Assembly: GCA_964517495.1 (NCBI GenBank)
Contig: CAZFER010000004.1
Location: 92,236-156,235 of the forward strand
Direction: 5' to 3'
Origin: CAZFER01 sp964517495
GTDB taxonomy: Bacteria > Hinthialibacterota > Hinthialibacteria > Hinthialibacterales > Hinthialibacteraceae
DNA: 64,000 nucleotides
Shown: in pieces, positions 1 to 8,806 of the stretch
Numbering within the stretch: position 1 is the stretch's first letter
How the letters are laid out: each line of letters begins with the position of its first letter
The notes under the pieces: model-generated
The model's database searches: none
Told to the model about the DNA's origin: nothing
The model's input: the letters and a program-made list of their open reading frames with translations, nothing else
Translations under genes and position numbers: made by a program

Positions 1-1198
1 CCCGCCAAAAATCAATGGCATCGCCAACACGAATATCTTCCGCATCCCGGCGTCCCCGACGAAGTCCAATCCCCCCCACCAGTAAATCGATCCAGCCTCG
101 GATTTTCCAAAGCAAGTTGCCATAATACCAGCCGGTTTTTCCTCCAATATGTTGGATGGGTTTAAAAGCTTGCTGGGGAGGAACGTCAACCAAACGGGAG
201 CGTGTATCAACGATACGTGTACCAAACCGCACACCACCCCATTGACGCAGGGTATTGCCGGATGAGAGAGCATCGGACCAGCGGTTGAAAAAGTGATCTT
301 TATCTTCTTTAAGCGCTTCGGCTATGGCATCACGATAACCAATCGGTTTGATGGGAAATAGTTCTTGAGCGGCAGGATCGTTGACCACTGTGGGGTGCTG
401 GATGCTGTCGATCAATTTTCGTCCCACCCGGGCATAAACGGGAGTAACCAAACCAAGCCATAGGCTCGATAACTTGGGGGTAAGCACAGGGACAGGAATC
501 ATAAAGCGGCGTAGGCCACGTTGCCGCGCGTATTCGTTCATCAATTCACCGTATGAAACCTGATCAGCGCCGCCGATTTCAACGATCTGACTTTGATAAA
601 GCGGTAAATCAATGCCGGCCAAAAGATAGTCCAGCAAGTCGTCTATATAAATGGGTTGGGCGGGCACGGATACCCAGCGTGGTGTGATCATGACCGGAAG
701 ACGCTCGACCAAAGCACGGATCAGTTCAAACGATAAACTACCAGCACCGATAACGATGGAGGCACGGAACTCTAGCGTGGGAACACCTGATTGGCGCAAG
801 ATTTTTCCCACTTCCTGTCGGCTGTGGAGGTGCGGGGAGAGTTTTTCATCATCCCGGCCCAGGCCTCCGAGGTAGATGATTCTCTTAATACCATTTTCCA
901 CAGCGGCGCGAGAGAAATTTTGCGCGCCAATACGGTCCATATTTTCAAAATCCTTTGAAACACCCATGGAATGGATCATGTAAAAAGCTACATCAATATT
1001 TTCCAGGGCAGGTAACAAGGACTCAGGATTCAAGACATCGCCACCGACTATTTCAATATCTGATGATACTCGGTTTTGAAGATATTCCGGCTTTCGGGCA
1101 AGGCAGCGTATTGAGTATTCTTTCTCTTGCAATGCATTAAGCAGACGTCCTCCAATATAGCCTGTGGCGCCAGTAAGGAGAATGGTTGATTTGGTCAT
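1..1198 (-). CDS. NAD(P)-binding SDR-family protein with C-terminal DUF2867 (partial)
   Basis: The reading frame is open from an ATG at 1198 to the window edge, so the 3' end is missing. The N-terminus reads MTKSTILLTGATGYIGGRL, a Rossmann fold with the TGATGYIG dinucleotide-binding motif, followed by a YMIHSMG segment typical of NmrA/NDUFA9-like atypical SDRs. The last visible part (LLWKIRGWIDLLVGG, then GLRRGRRDAEDIRVGDAIDFWR split across the edge) matches the start of DUF2867, which is commonly fused to this SDR type. The family is thought to be an NAD(P)-dependent oxidoreductase or epimerase, but the substrate is not known. It is the last gene of a minus-strand stretch and is separated from elbB by a terminator. 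Confidence 0.85.
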   Translation of the reverse strand, partial: MTKSTILLTGATGYIGGRLLNALQEKEYSIRCLARKPEYLQNRVSSDIEIVGGDVLNPESLLPALENIDVAFYMIHSMGVSKDFENMDRIGAQNFSRAAVENGIKRIIYLGGLGRDDEKLSPHLHSRQEVGKILRQSGVPTLEFRASIVIGAGSLSFELIRALVERLPVMITPRWVSVPAQPIYIDDLLDYLLAGIDLPLYQSQIVEIGGADQVSYGELMNEYARQRGLRRFMIPVPVLTPKLSSLWLGLVTPVYARVGRKLIDSIQHPTVVNDPAAQELFPIKPIGYRDAIAEALKEDKDHFFNRWSDALSSGNTLRQWGGVRFGTRIVDTRSRLVDVPPQQAFKPIQHIGGKTGWYYGNLLWKIRGWIDLLVGGIGLRRGRRDAEDIRVGDAIDFWR

Positions 1199-1254
1199 TA
1201 TTTTCTCAATTAACTATTGTCATTCCTGCTGAAATGAATGATATCCATTTCAAT

Positions 1255-1280
1255 AAAAAAGGCAATCACATAGGATTGCC
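1255..1280 (-). terminator. Intrinsic terminator after elbB
   Basis: On the minus strand GGCAATC and GATTGCC form a 7-bp stem around a 6-nt loop, followed by six T residues. It lies about 65 bp past the elbB stop codon. Confidence 0.7.
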
Positions 1281-1345
1281 CTTTATTCGATCAACTCGCG
1301 TATTTTGTGAGGGATTATTCTCAAGCGGAACTTGATATCCCTTTT

Positions 1346-2008
1346 TTAAACCATTGCCAATACTTTCTCGACCAATTTTTGGATGCCTTTTGCAACATTG
1401 GCAATGTTAGGGCCTAGCATGTATGCTGGAGTCGATACAATCTTGTTGGTTTCATCCACCACAATTTCATGTACTGCAGCCGCTTTATTTTCTGAACCCA
1501 AGGCGCGTAACGATCCGGCTGTGGCGGCATCCGAACCGATGGTTAATTCAGCCTTCACCCCCTGGTCTTTTAAGGCGCGAGCCACCGTTACCGGTGAAAT
1601 ACATATGGCGCCAATAACCTTACCTTTGCTATGAGCGTCTTTGATTACCCGGGCAACATCCGGATCAATATCGCAAGCATCTCCATCAACCGCGTAGGTA
1701 CATAAATTTTTGGCAGCCCCAAATCCACCAGGAAAGATCACGGCATCCAATTGATCCATATTCAATTCAGAAACCGGTTTAATCTCACCTCGTGCAATCC
1801 GGGCTGATTCAATCAATACGTTGCGTGATTCCCCCTCCACGGGTTGCATGGTAAGGTGGTTTACCACATGCGATTGTGGTTTATCCGGGGCAAAACAGGA
1901 AACATTTACCCCCGCTTGATCAAGATAAAGCAAGGTTAAAACCGCTTCATGAATTTCCGAGCCATCGAACACGCCGCAACCGGATAATACAACACCTACT
2001 TGAGCCAT
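1346..2008 (-). CDS. elbB: ElbB, DJ-1/PfpI-type glyoxalase
   Basis: This 220-residue protein has the hallmarks of ElbB: the near-universal N-terminal block SGCGVFDGSEIHEAVLTLL, the CFAPDK block, RNVLIESARI and the PGGFGAAKNL loop. Cys136 in the GAICISP nucleophile elbow is the likely catalytic cysteine of this class I glutamine-amidotransferase-like fold. E. coli ElbB has weak glyoxalase III-type activity and was linked to isoprenoid synthesis; the physiological role is unsettled. The start is the ATG preceding AQVGVVLSG, with an AAGGAGG-like ribosome-binding site upstream (ggaaaggaggc on the minus strand). It lies 18 bp from the antiporter gene on the same strand and probably shares its transcript. 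Confidence 0.95.
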   Translation of the reverse strand: MAQVGVVLSGCGVFDGSEIHEAVLTLLYLDQAGVNVSCFAPDKPQSHVVNHLTMQPVEGESRNVLIESARIARGEIKPVSELNMDQLDAVIFPGGFGAAKNLCTYAVDGDACDIDPDVARVIKDAHSKGKVIGAICISPVTVARALKDQGVKAELTIGSDAATAGSLRALGSENKAAAVHEIVVDETNKIVSTPAYMLGPNIANVAKGIQKLVEKVLAMV

Positions 2009-2026
2009 AATAAATGCCTCCTTTCC

Positions 2027-3550
2027 TTAAACCCAGAAGAATATCCAAGTAATGAGAACAAAAACGGGTAATAAAATGGTGCAGGAGTATTGGAACATAT
2101 AACCAAAGAAACTGGGCATTGGGGTTCCCGCTTCTTCCGCAATCGAACGAACCATAAAGTTTGGTGCATTACCGATATACGTCATCGCACCAAAGAATAC
2201 CGCTCCTGCCGAGATCGCTTTTAAATAGATTTCATGTTCCATGATCAGGGCTTTCACTGCTTCTGGTTCTGCCATGCCAGCATAAAATTTACCTAATACA
2301 CTAGTAAAGAATGTCAAATATGTCGGGGCATTATCCAGAAAAGCAGATAGAATACCAGTTATCCAAAAGTAATGCACAGGCTGCTGTACAGTTGTGATTA
2401 ATGCCGCTGCTGCACCGTGCTCACCCGCCTTAAGGATTGCCAAACAGGGAATCATGGTCATAAAGATTCCTGCGAATAAGTAAGCCACTTCTTTAATGGG
2501 GAACCAGGTAAACTCATTGTCCTGCCGAATTCGGCGTGGTGTGGCGATCAGCGATATAATCCCCATTAAGACCAGGATTCCATCCCGCGACAGACTCTGC
2601 ACTGCGATAGGAATATGATAAACATGAACTTTTCCCAAATCCACCAAGCCACTTAACAAAACCCCGCCAACCACACCGGCCAGGAATATAAAGTTATATG
2701 ATCCTTCCAATTTTAAGGGGATTTTTTCACCATCAAAAGGTTTAATATCCTCTCGTTTATAGAAGAAGGAATCCATAAAAAAGTATATAATTAACAATAT
2801 CACCACACATACCAGCATGTGTGGAAACAAATTAAAGGTCCAGAAAAAGGGAACACTATGCAAAAAGCCCAAAAACAAGGGTGGATCACCCAAGGGGGTT
2901 AACGAACCCCCGATATTGGCAACCAGAAAGATGAAGAATACCACCATAAAGGTTCGGTTCTTTCGCTCCTTATTAGCGCGAAGGAAAGGACGAATCATCA
3001 ACATGGCAGCGCCTGTGGTTCCCATCCATGAAGCTAATATTGTTCCGATCAAGAGCATGGTAGTGTTGACTACAGGCGTACCCACCAGCGTTCCACGCAA
3101 TAAGATACCGCCAGAAACGGTATACAACGCCCATAACAATATAATAAAAGGTATATAGTCCAGCAAATAGATATGCAATATCTCATGCACCGCATCACCC
3201 TTATGAATAATCAAAAAAGGAATGACAAGAAGCAATGCCCACATGGCAGAAATTTTTGGAAAATGATGATGCCAAAAATGGGGTGCAAAGAGGGGAAATA
3301 AAGCGATGGAAAGTAAAATACCGACAAATGGGATTGTGCTCCAGAGGGGTAGAATTTCTCCCAGTTCTGAATGGGCGCCATGGCCGCCTTCGACACCCTC
3401 TTCATGGCCATGTTCCGATTGATCCGTACTATGCTGCTCTGTTACGGCTTGATTGGATTCGTTCGGTGTGCTGTTTTCCTCTGCGGCAAAAAGGGGGAGA
3501 ACTGAACCTACAACGATGCAAAAAACAAGAAGAGGTACCCAGTGTTTCAT
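2027..3550 (-). CDS. Sodium:proton antiporter, CitMHS/NhaD-like permease
   Basis: This roughly 507-residue polytopic membrane protein has an N-terminal signal-like helix (WVPLLVFCIVVGSVLPLF) and a short acidic, His-rich periplasmic stretch with HGHEEG and GGHGAHSELG. About eleven hydrophobic segments of the ion-transporter fold follow. The blocks LTPLGDPPLFLGFLH, WMGTTGAAMLMIRPFLRAN and TYIGNAPNFMVRS are typical of the CitMHS_2/NhaD group usually annotated as sodium:proton antiporters. Two ATGs lie in frame at 3556 and 3550. The AAGGTG ribosome-binding site is only 2 nt from the first but 8 nt from the second, so 3550 is preferred. Ion specificity cannot be told from the sequence; the His-rich loop could bind metal. 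Confidence 0.85.
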   Translation of the reverse strand: MKHWVPLLVFCIVVGSVLPLFAAEENSTPNESNQAVTEQHSTDQSEHGHEEGVEGGHGAHSELGEILPLWSTIPFVGILLSIALFPLFAPHFWHHHFPKISAMWALLLVIPFLIIHKGDAVHEILHIYLLDYIPFIILLWALYTVSGGILLRGTLVGTPVVNTTMLLIGTILASWMGTTGAAMLMIRPFLRANKERKNRTFMVVFFIFLVANIGGSLTPLGDPPLFLGFLHSVPFFWTFNLFPHMLVCVVILLIIYFFMDSFFYKREDIKPFDGEKIPLKLEGSYNFIFLAGVVGGVLLSGLVDLGKVHVYHIPIAVQSLSRDGILVLMGIISLIATPRRIRQDNEFTWFPIKEVAYLFAGIFMTMIPCLAILKAGEHGAAAALITTVQQPVHYFWITGILSAFLDNAPTYLTFFTSVLGKFYAGMAEPEAVKALIMEHEIYLKAISAGAVFFGAMTYIGNAPNFMVRSIAEEAGTPMPSFFGYMFQYSCTILLPVFVLITWIFFWV

Positions 3551-3894
3551 AGTCATAACACCTTATCTTTTAATATTCAGGGAAAAAATGCTAATTATCC
3601 CATAAAAAACGCCAAGCCGTACCAGCAGCTGGGCGGTTAAACACAAATCAAACATAATATCATATTTTTCAACGTAAAATGAAATTCAATTAAGATATTA
3701 TGGTAAATCTGCCCGATTGAAAAAACAAGGAATAGACGAATGTTTCTCAAATTGAACACAATGCAACTTCATGTGTCGCAAATTGAAGGTTTTATAACGA
3801 ATCGTTAGGGGGATTTTGTTTTGGATAAAAGTAGGTTCATGAATTCTTTTGAATTCTAGAAATCTTTAAATCAATTATCACTTTTAAAAAATAA
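3551..3894. other. Intergenic region between antiporter and Minf_1886 gene
   Basis: This AT-rich stretch holds the likely promoter and leader of the antiporter gene and one hairpin, listed separately. I see no coding potential, repeats or RNA genes in it. Confidence 0.6.
3604..3635 (-). terminator. Possible intrinsic terminator
   Basis: On the minus strand CGCCCAG and CTTGGCG pair with one mismatch around a 12-nt loop and are followed by six T residues. It could end transcripts arriving from the Minf_1886 gene about 260 bp upstream. Confidence 0.45.
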
Positions 3895-4254
3895 TTAGCT
3901 TGTATATTCGAGTTGTCCCAGTTCTTTTTGCAGATCAAGCCCCGCATCAAAATCTTCGAGACGGTCTTCTTCGGTCTTTTTTATCTCTCCCATCTTTACC
4001 AGGTTGAAAACGATATTTCCAACATCTCGCGATGATTGAATTCCCCATTCCTCAATGACATCCAGGGCTAAGTCCCCAAATTTATTTCGAGCCAATTGGG
4101 TGATCCCAACTAATAGTTCCTGCCCGCTGACATGACGGGGTTTGTTAAAGTGACATTGAGTATACCGGAGGGCTTCAAGGACGAACCAATAGGCATTGGG
4201 ATTATAACGGGAGTCATTTTCATCAATCCAGCCAAGCATTCTTTTTTCATTCAT
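3895..4254 (-). CDS. Minf_1886 family conserved protein
   Basis: This 119-residue cytoplasmic protein has the signature order of the Minf_1886 family: DSRYNPNAYWFVLEALRYT, then HVSGQELL with a following helix, a WGI tripeptide, IVFNLV, and an acidic KTEEDRLEDFDAG stretch. The family is widespread in Planctomycetes, Verrucomicrobia, Acidobacteria and other soil or aquatic lineages. It has no known function and is usually a single-copy stand-alone gene of 120-150 residues. Here too it stands alone, with a long spacer on both sides. The start is the ATG at 4254 giving MNEKRML. Confidence 0.85.
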   Translation of the reverse strand: MNEKRMLGWIDENDSRYNPNAYWFVLEALRYTQCHFNKPRHVSGQELLVGITQLARNKFGDLALDVIEEWGIQSSRDVGNIVFNLVKMGEIKKTEEDRLEDFDAGLDLQKELGQLEYTS

Positions 4255-4437
4255 CGTTCATTAACCCCAACTGCAAAATATTGAACTATACGTTTATCAA
4301 ACACTCTATAAAATTATAAGTCTTTTTTTTGAATGAACAATAGCATTGTCCAGACTATATCGGCATTGGCAATCTCTTGCTATACTTTATCTTCAACGAT
4401 GCTCTAATAACCATAATCTCATTCAGGTTAAAACCAC

Positions 4438-5355
4438 ATGAATCAAAGAAATACAGAACTCATCAAAACAGAGGAATCCCAAGAGGCTTCTCATGGTGTC
4501 TCCATCATTGTTCCCGTGTTTAACGAAGAGGGGAGTATTAAGCCCTTTTTGGCTGAATTGGATGAGTTTTTGCAAAAATTTGAGCAACCTGTTGAGATCA
4601 TATTGGTTGATGATGGCTCAACGGATGAAACACCTGCTCTTTTGGCAGAACAATCCCATCCGATGATTCGTCATGAGGTGAATCTCGGTTATGGGGCGGC
4701 AATTAAAACAGGGATTGATTACAGCCAATATGATATTATTGTTATCATTGATGCGGATGGAACCTATCCGGTTGCTGAAATCGGCGCCATTCTTCCCTAT
4801 ATCAACCACTATGATATGGTGTTGGGTGCACGTACGGGTGATGAGGTATATATACCCTTTTTTCGCCGTCCGGCAAAATGGATTATTCGGCATTTTGCCG
4901 CCTGGATGGTGCGGCGTCCGATTGCGGATCTCAATTCCGGTTTGCGGGTGTTTCGGCGGGAATCAGTTGAAAAACTCAAACGGTTGCTTCCCGATGGATT
5001 TTCGTTGACCACCACCATGACAGTCGCTTTTCTGGCAAGTGGCAAACGGGTATACTACCATCCCATTCATTATCGGAAGCGGACAGGAAAATCAAAATTT
5101 CGTCCCTTTTCCGATACGTGGAATATGATATTGATTATATTGCGCACGGTGGTTTTGATACGTCCATTGAATGTGTTTTTACCGCTTAGTTTCATACTGG
5201 CGGGAATGGCATTGCTGGTTCTGCTTTTCAGTAAATTGGTTTTGGGAAAGTTTATGGACGCCACGTTTATTGTGCTAATGATGACGAGTATTCAAATGTT
5301 CGTGTTAGGTTTGATCGCTGACTTAATCGTTCGAATTAATTTATGGACTCATTGA
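4438..5355 (+). CDS. GT2 glycosyltransferase, dolichol/polyprenol-phosphate sugar synthase type
   Basis: This 305-residue protein starts with a GT-A nucleotide-sugar domain: VSIIVPVFNEEGSI, the VDDGSTD motif and the metal-binding IIDADGTYP. The acceptor region NSGLRVFRRE is typical of DPM1/GtrB-like enzymes that move a sugar from a nucleotide donor to a lipid phosphate. Two hydrophobic segments near residues 240-262 and 272-292 anchor the C-terminus, as in GtrB-like proteins. Only one base separates its TGA from the ATG of the parvulin gene, so the two are almost certainly co-transcribed. The sugar and lipid substrates cannot be read from the sequence. Confidence 0.9.
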   Translation: MNQRNTELIKTEESQEASHGVSIIVPVFNEEGSIKPFLAELDEFLQKFEQPVEIILVDDGSTDETPALLAEQSHPMIRHEVNLGYGAAIKTGIDYSQYDIIVIIDADGTYPVAEIGAILPYINHYDMVLGARTGDEVYIPFFRRPAKWIIRHFAAWMVRRPIADLNSGLRVFRRESVEKLKRLLPDGFSLTTTMTVAFLASGKRVYYHPIHYRKRTGKSKFRPFSDTWNMILIILRTVVLIRPLNVFLPLSFILAGMALLVLLFSKLVLGKFMDATFIVLMMTSIQMFVLGLIADLIVRINLWTH

Positions 5356-5356
5356 T

Positions 5357-7213
5357 ATGATTAAAAAAAGAAACAAACTAAATTTATATACCCTGGTTTT
5401 ACTCATCGGATTTTCGATATGCGTCGGGATTATTGGATGTGGTGATCAAGGGGTAAGTATCCCCAGACCTGAACCAGACCTTACAGCAGCAACCTTCGGT
5501 GATATTTCTGTCAGTGTTCGAGATGTTCTAATCGCTCTCCAGGAAAACCGGGATTTCACCCATTTCAATGTTTTTGATGCCACCCAAACGTTTTCCGTTT
5601 TTGAGACTTTAATCGATGAGATCGCTTTTTATAAATATTTGGCGCAAAAAGCCCGTGACGAAGGCTTGCATAAAGAAGAATCCTTTAAAGAATTTCATGA
5701 AAAAGTTGTCAATGAGGAACTTTACCAAAAGGTATTGATCGAAGAGGTTCTGCAAAAAATCGAAATCGGCGAAGCGGATCGGCGGCGTTTTTATGAAGAA
5801 AACAAAACCAATCTGTTTATGGATAAAAACAATTCCGATGTCTACATGCTACGGGCTATTTATGTCCATGCTGACCGTGAGGGACGAACGGAAGAGGATG
5901 CCTGGGCGATCATGGATAAAGCCTATCAACGTTTGGAAAAGGGAGAAAGTTTTGAATCGGTCGCGGTTGACTATTCAGAAGCACCTACCGTGCCCTTTGA
6001 TAAGCGGGGTAAGGTAGCGCCCTATACACCCAGTCAAATCCCCCTTGAGATTGAACAGCGTCTTAGCCAGTTAAAGGACGGCGAATATACCGAACCCTTT
6101 AAATATGGCAGTCGAATTTATATTTATATGCGTGATGAATATATTGAACCGAAATATCACTCCTATGAAGATGTGAAAGCGGTGGTGGCGGATAAACTTT
6201 ACAAAGAAAAACGCAGCCAGGGTATATTTTTGCTTTCACGTGAATTGCAAAAGAAACATAATGCTCAAGTCGCCACCAAAATGTTAACCGATCAAGATAT
6301 CGGCAGTGCTACCTCGACCCTTTTAAGCGTACCCGGTGTGTATGAGATAACTTTAGCTGAGTTTAAAAAATTAGCAGAGGAAAATGATAAAAACACGGTA
6401 AATGAACAGCAGGATTTTTTGAATTATTTGATGAACAAAAACGTGTTTTTGGCTGAAGCCCTTGAACGCAAATATACGGAAGAGGATGTTGCCCTGTCTG
6501 TGGCTTATTATGATCGAAAACAATTGGCTTCTGATTATATTCGCTATCACTATGGGGGAAAAGATGCCATTTCCGAAGAACGTATTCGGCAAACCTATGA
6601 ACAATATAAAGATGGGCCTGAGCTGAAAACCAAGGATAAATACGAACTTTATCATTTGGCTTTCGATGTCGGTTATACACCAAATATTCATCGTTCTGAA
6701 TTATTGGGACGCTCGATGAGAGCCAGGCGATTAGCCCAAATGGCCCGAGATGCCTTGGGAAATGGCGTATCCTTTGACGAGGTGGTGGCCAAATATACGC
6801 AAGATCGAAACATGAATGCCAAAGGAGGTTTGCTAGGAAACTTGACAATCAGCCAAATGCCTCCTGAAGTGAAAGCGGTGGTTTCAAATTTAAAAGCCGG
6901 TGAAATTAGCAAAGCAGAAAATATTCAGAATTTAATCAATAATCGTTTCGCCTATGAGATATTTTATGTCAAGGATATTGAACCCGGAAGAATGAGAACA
7001 TTCGAAGAAGCACGTCCCTTGATCGAGCGCCATTGGCAAAACACCCTATTTAATTCGGCCAGGGAGGAATTGGAAAACGAGTTTAATTCCACTCATACCA
7101 AAAAGTTGGATGACGAAGCCATATACAAGATGATTGACTATGTGAATTATTTGGCAGAACATGTTGAATGGCAAGCAGATATTGCCCGTTATGAACAGGT
7201 TGGTATCAAATAA
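5357..7213 (+). CDS. SurA/PrsA-like peptidyl-prolyl isomerase lipoprotein
   Basis: This 618-residue protein begins with a type II signal peptide whose lipobox is IIGC, with Cys28 as the predicted lipidated residue. A helical SurA-like N-domain (about 45-155) is followed by two parvulin-type domains: residues about 161-262 (MLRAIYVHAD, then SFESVAVDYSEAP, then PLEIEQRLSQLKDGE) and about 425-545 (LYHLAFDV, then SFDEVVAKYTQDR, GGLLGNLTISQMPPEVKAVV). This is the layout of periplasmic folding factors that assist outer-membrane or secreted proteins. The central linker is longer than in E. coli SurA (428 residues), and lipid anchoring is more like PrsA. It is coupled to the GT2 gene upstream, and glgA follows 39 bp downstream. 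Confidence 0.88.
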   Translation: MIKKRNKLNLYTLVLLIGFSICVGIIGCGDQGVSIPRPEPDLTAATFGDISVSVRDVLIALQENRDFTHFNVFDATQTFSVFETLIDEIAFYKYLAQKARDEGLHKEESFKEFHEKVVNEELYQKVLIEEVLQKIEIGEADRRRFYEENKTNLFMDKNNSDVYMLRAIYVHADREGRTEEDAWAIMDKAYQRLEKGESFESVAVDYSEAPTVPFDKRGKVAPYTPSQIPLEIEQRLSQLKDGEYTEPFKYGSRIYIYMRDEYIEPKYHSYEDVKAVVADKLYKEKRSQGIFLLSRELQKKHNAQVATKMLTDQDIGSATSTLLSVPGVYEITLAEFKKLAEENDKNTVNEQQDFLNYLMNKNVFLAEALERKYTEEDVALSVAYYDRKQLASDYIRYHYGGKDAISEERIRQTYEQYKDGPELKTKDKYELYHLAFDVGYTPNIHRSELLGRSMRARRLAQMARDALGNGVSFDEVVAKYTQDRNMNAKGGLLGNLTISQMPPEVKAVVSNLKAGEISKAENIQNLINNRFAYEIFYVKDIEPGRMRTFEEARPLIERHWQNTLFNSAREELENEFNSTHTKKLDDEAIYKMIDYVNYLAEHVEWQADIARYEQVGIK

Positions 7214-7252
7214 ACAAATCTGAACACATGTACTAATTATATTGATATTGAT

Positions 7253-8695
7253 ATGAGAGTCTTAATCGCTGCATCGGAAGTCGCTCCGCTCGCCAAAACA
7301 GGAGGGTTGGCGGATGTTATCGGATCATTGCCCCGCTATTTAAAGGAAGCCGGGGTGGATGTATCTGTCATCATGCCTAAATACCGGTGGATTCATCAGG
7401 AATCCCTGGGGCAGGGTGAGTTTTTGATTCCCATCGGGAAAAAGAACATCTGGGGGAAAATCGAACGCAGCTGGCTTCCAGATTCGGATATTCCTCTTTT
7501 TTTTGTGGTTCAAAATCATTATTTCGGGCGTAATGGTTTATACGGTGAAAATGGACAGGATTATCCAGATAATTTGGAACGCTTCACCTTTTTTTGCCGT
7601 GCTATCCTGGAAATAATCAAACGCGGATTGGAATCCCCTCAGATTATTCACGCCAATGATTGGCAAACCGGCCTTCTTCCAACGTATATCAAGACCATAT
7701 TTGCTGATCATCCCGAACTGGGGCACCTAAAGTCGTTATATACAGTCCATAATTTGGCATATCAGGGTACTTTCCCTTCGGATTCACTCTTTGTGACCGG
7801 TATTGGGGAAGAACACTTTCATATGGGGGGATTGGAGTTTTATGGTCAATTGTGCTTAATGAAAGCCGGCATCGAATACGCCGATTTTATCAATACCGTC
7901 AGCCGTAAATATGCCGATGAAATTGAGACGGAAGAATTTGGATGCGGTTTGGAGGGTGTTTTGCAGCGCCGCAGTGGCCAATTAACAGGTATATTAAATG
8001 GCGTGGATTACAGCCGATGGTCACCTGAAAACGATCAATTCATTACCAAAACGTACAACATCGATTCATTTGAAACTGGAAAACGGGCGAACAAAAAAGC
8101 TCTTCTGGAACGATTTGGATTGCCTGTCCATAATGATCGTGTGCCTCTGTATGGTGTGATCTCCAGGCTTGCCTCCCAAAAAGGATTAGATCTGTTTGCG
8201 GAAGTTATCCCCAGCCTGATTGATGCCGGTTCGCAGATTGTGGTATTGGGAACGGGTGAATCAAAACTGGAAGAGACTTACAGAAAATTAATGCAACATT
8301 ATCCCCAATCCTGTGGGGTGGAGATTAAATATGATAATGAATTGGCGCATTTGATCGAAGCCGGTGCGGATATGTTTGTTATGCCCTCACGCTATGAACC
8401 GTGTGGCTTGAACCAAATGTATTCCTTGCGCTATGGCACTATTCCCGTGGTGCGCGAAACAGGCGGTTTGGCCGATACGGTTAAAGATATCAAACGTGAT
8501 CCCAACGGCAATGGTTTTGTTTTTACCAACGCCGATCCCACTGAGTTATATGACGCCTGTATGCGTGCGCTTGAGTTATACCAAAATCAGCCTGCCTGGA
8601 ATCAATTGATTCGCAAAGCCATGAGTATGGATTTTTCCTGGCATCGGGCAGCGGAAAATTATAAATTACTGTATGAAGAAATCCTCAAGCACTAA
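7253..8695 (+). CDS. glgA: Glycogen synthase (GT5)
   Basis: This 480-residue enzyme transfers glucose from ADP-glucose to the non-reducing end of an alpha-1,4-glucan. The ADP-glucose-binding KTGGLADV motif is at residues 15-22. HANDWQTGLLP, NTVSRKYADEIET, LNGVDYSRWSP, the GT-B phosphate-binding ISRLASQKGLDL, and the C-terminal PSRYEPCGLNQMYSLRYGTIPVVRETGGL (catalytic Glu loop) are all intact. Length is normal for bacterial GlgA. It follows the parvulin gene closely and precedes a GH57 enzyme, forming a small glucan cluster; the ADP-glucose supplier GlgC is encoded far away at 57.2 kb. Confidence 0.97.
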   Translation: MRVLIAASEVAPLAKTGGLADVIGSLPRYLKEAGVDVSVIMPKYRWIHQESLGQGEFLIPIGKKNIWGKIERSWLPDSDIPLFFVVQNHYFGRNGLYGENGQDYPDNLERFTFFCRAILEIIKRGLESPQIIHANDWQTGLLPTYIKTIFADHPELGHLKSLYTVHNLAYQGTFPSDSLFVTGIGEEHFHMGGLEFYGQLCLMKAGIEYADFINTVSRKYADEIETEEFGCGLEGVLQRRSGQLTGILNGVDYSRWSPENDQFITKTYNIDSFETGKRANKKALLERFGLPVHNDRVPLYGVISRLASQKGLDLFAEVIPSLIDAGSQIVVLGTGESKLEETYRKLMQHYPQSCGVEIKYDNELAHLIEAGADMFVMPSRYEPCGLNQMYSLRYGTIPVVRETGGLADTVKDIKRDPNGNGFVFTNADPTELYDACMRALELYQNQPAWNQLIRKAMSMDFSWHRAAENYKLLYEEILKH

Positions 8696-8806
8696 TCTTT
8701 TTCCTTAAAGATTTTCAATACCGGCTATACTTTTAAAGATTCCATTTATACGCAATATCGAATAGGACAATATGGTACATGTAGTGATCACAGTCATGGA
8801 GGTAGA

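Noticed and set aside
8700..8724. AATCTTT/AAAGATT hairpin after glgA as a terminator.
   Set aside because: The stem is AT-only and is not followed by a T run.
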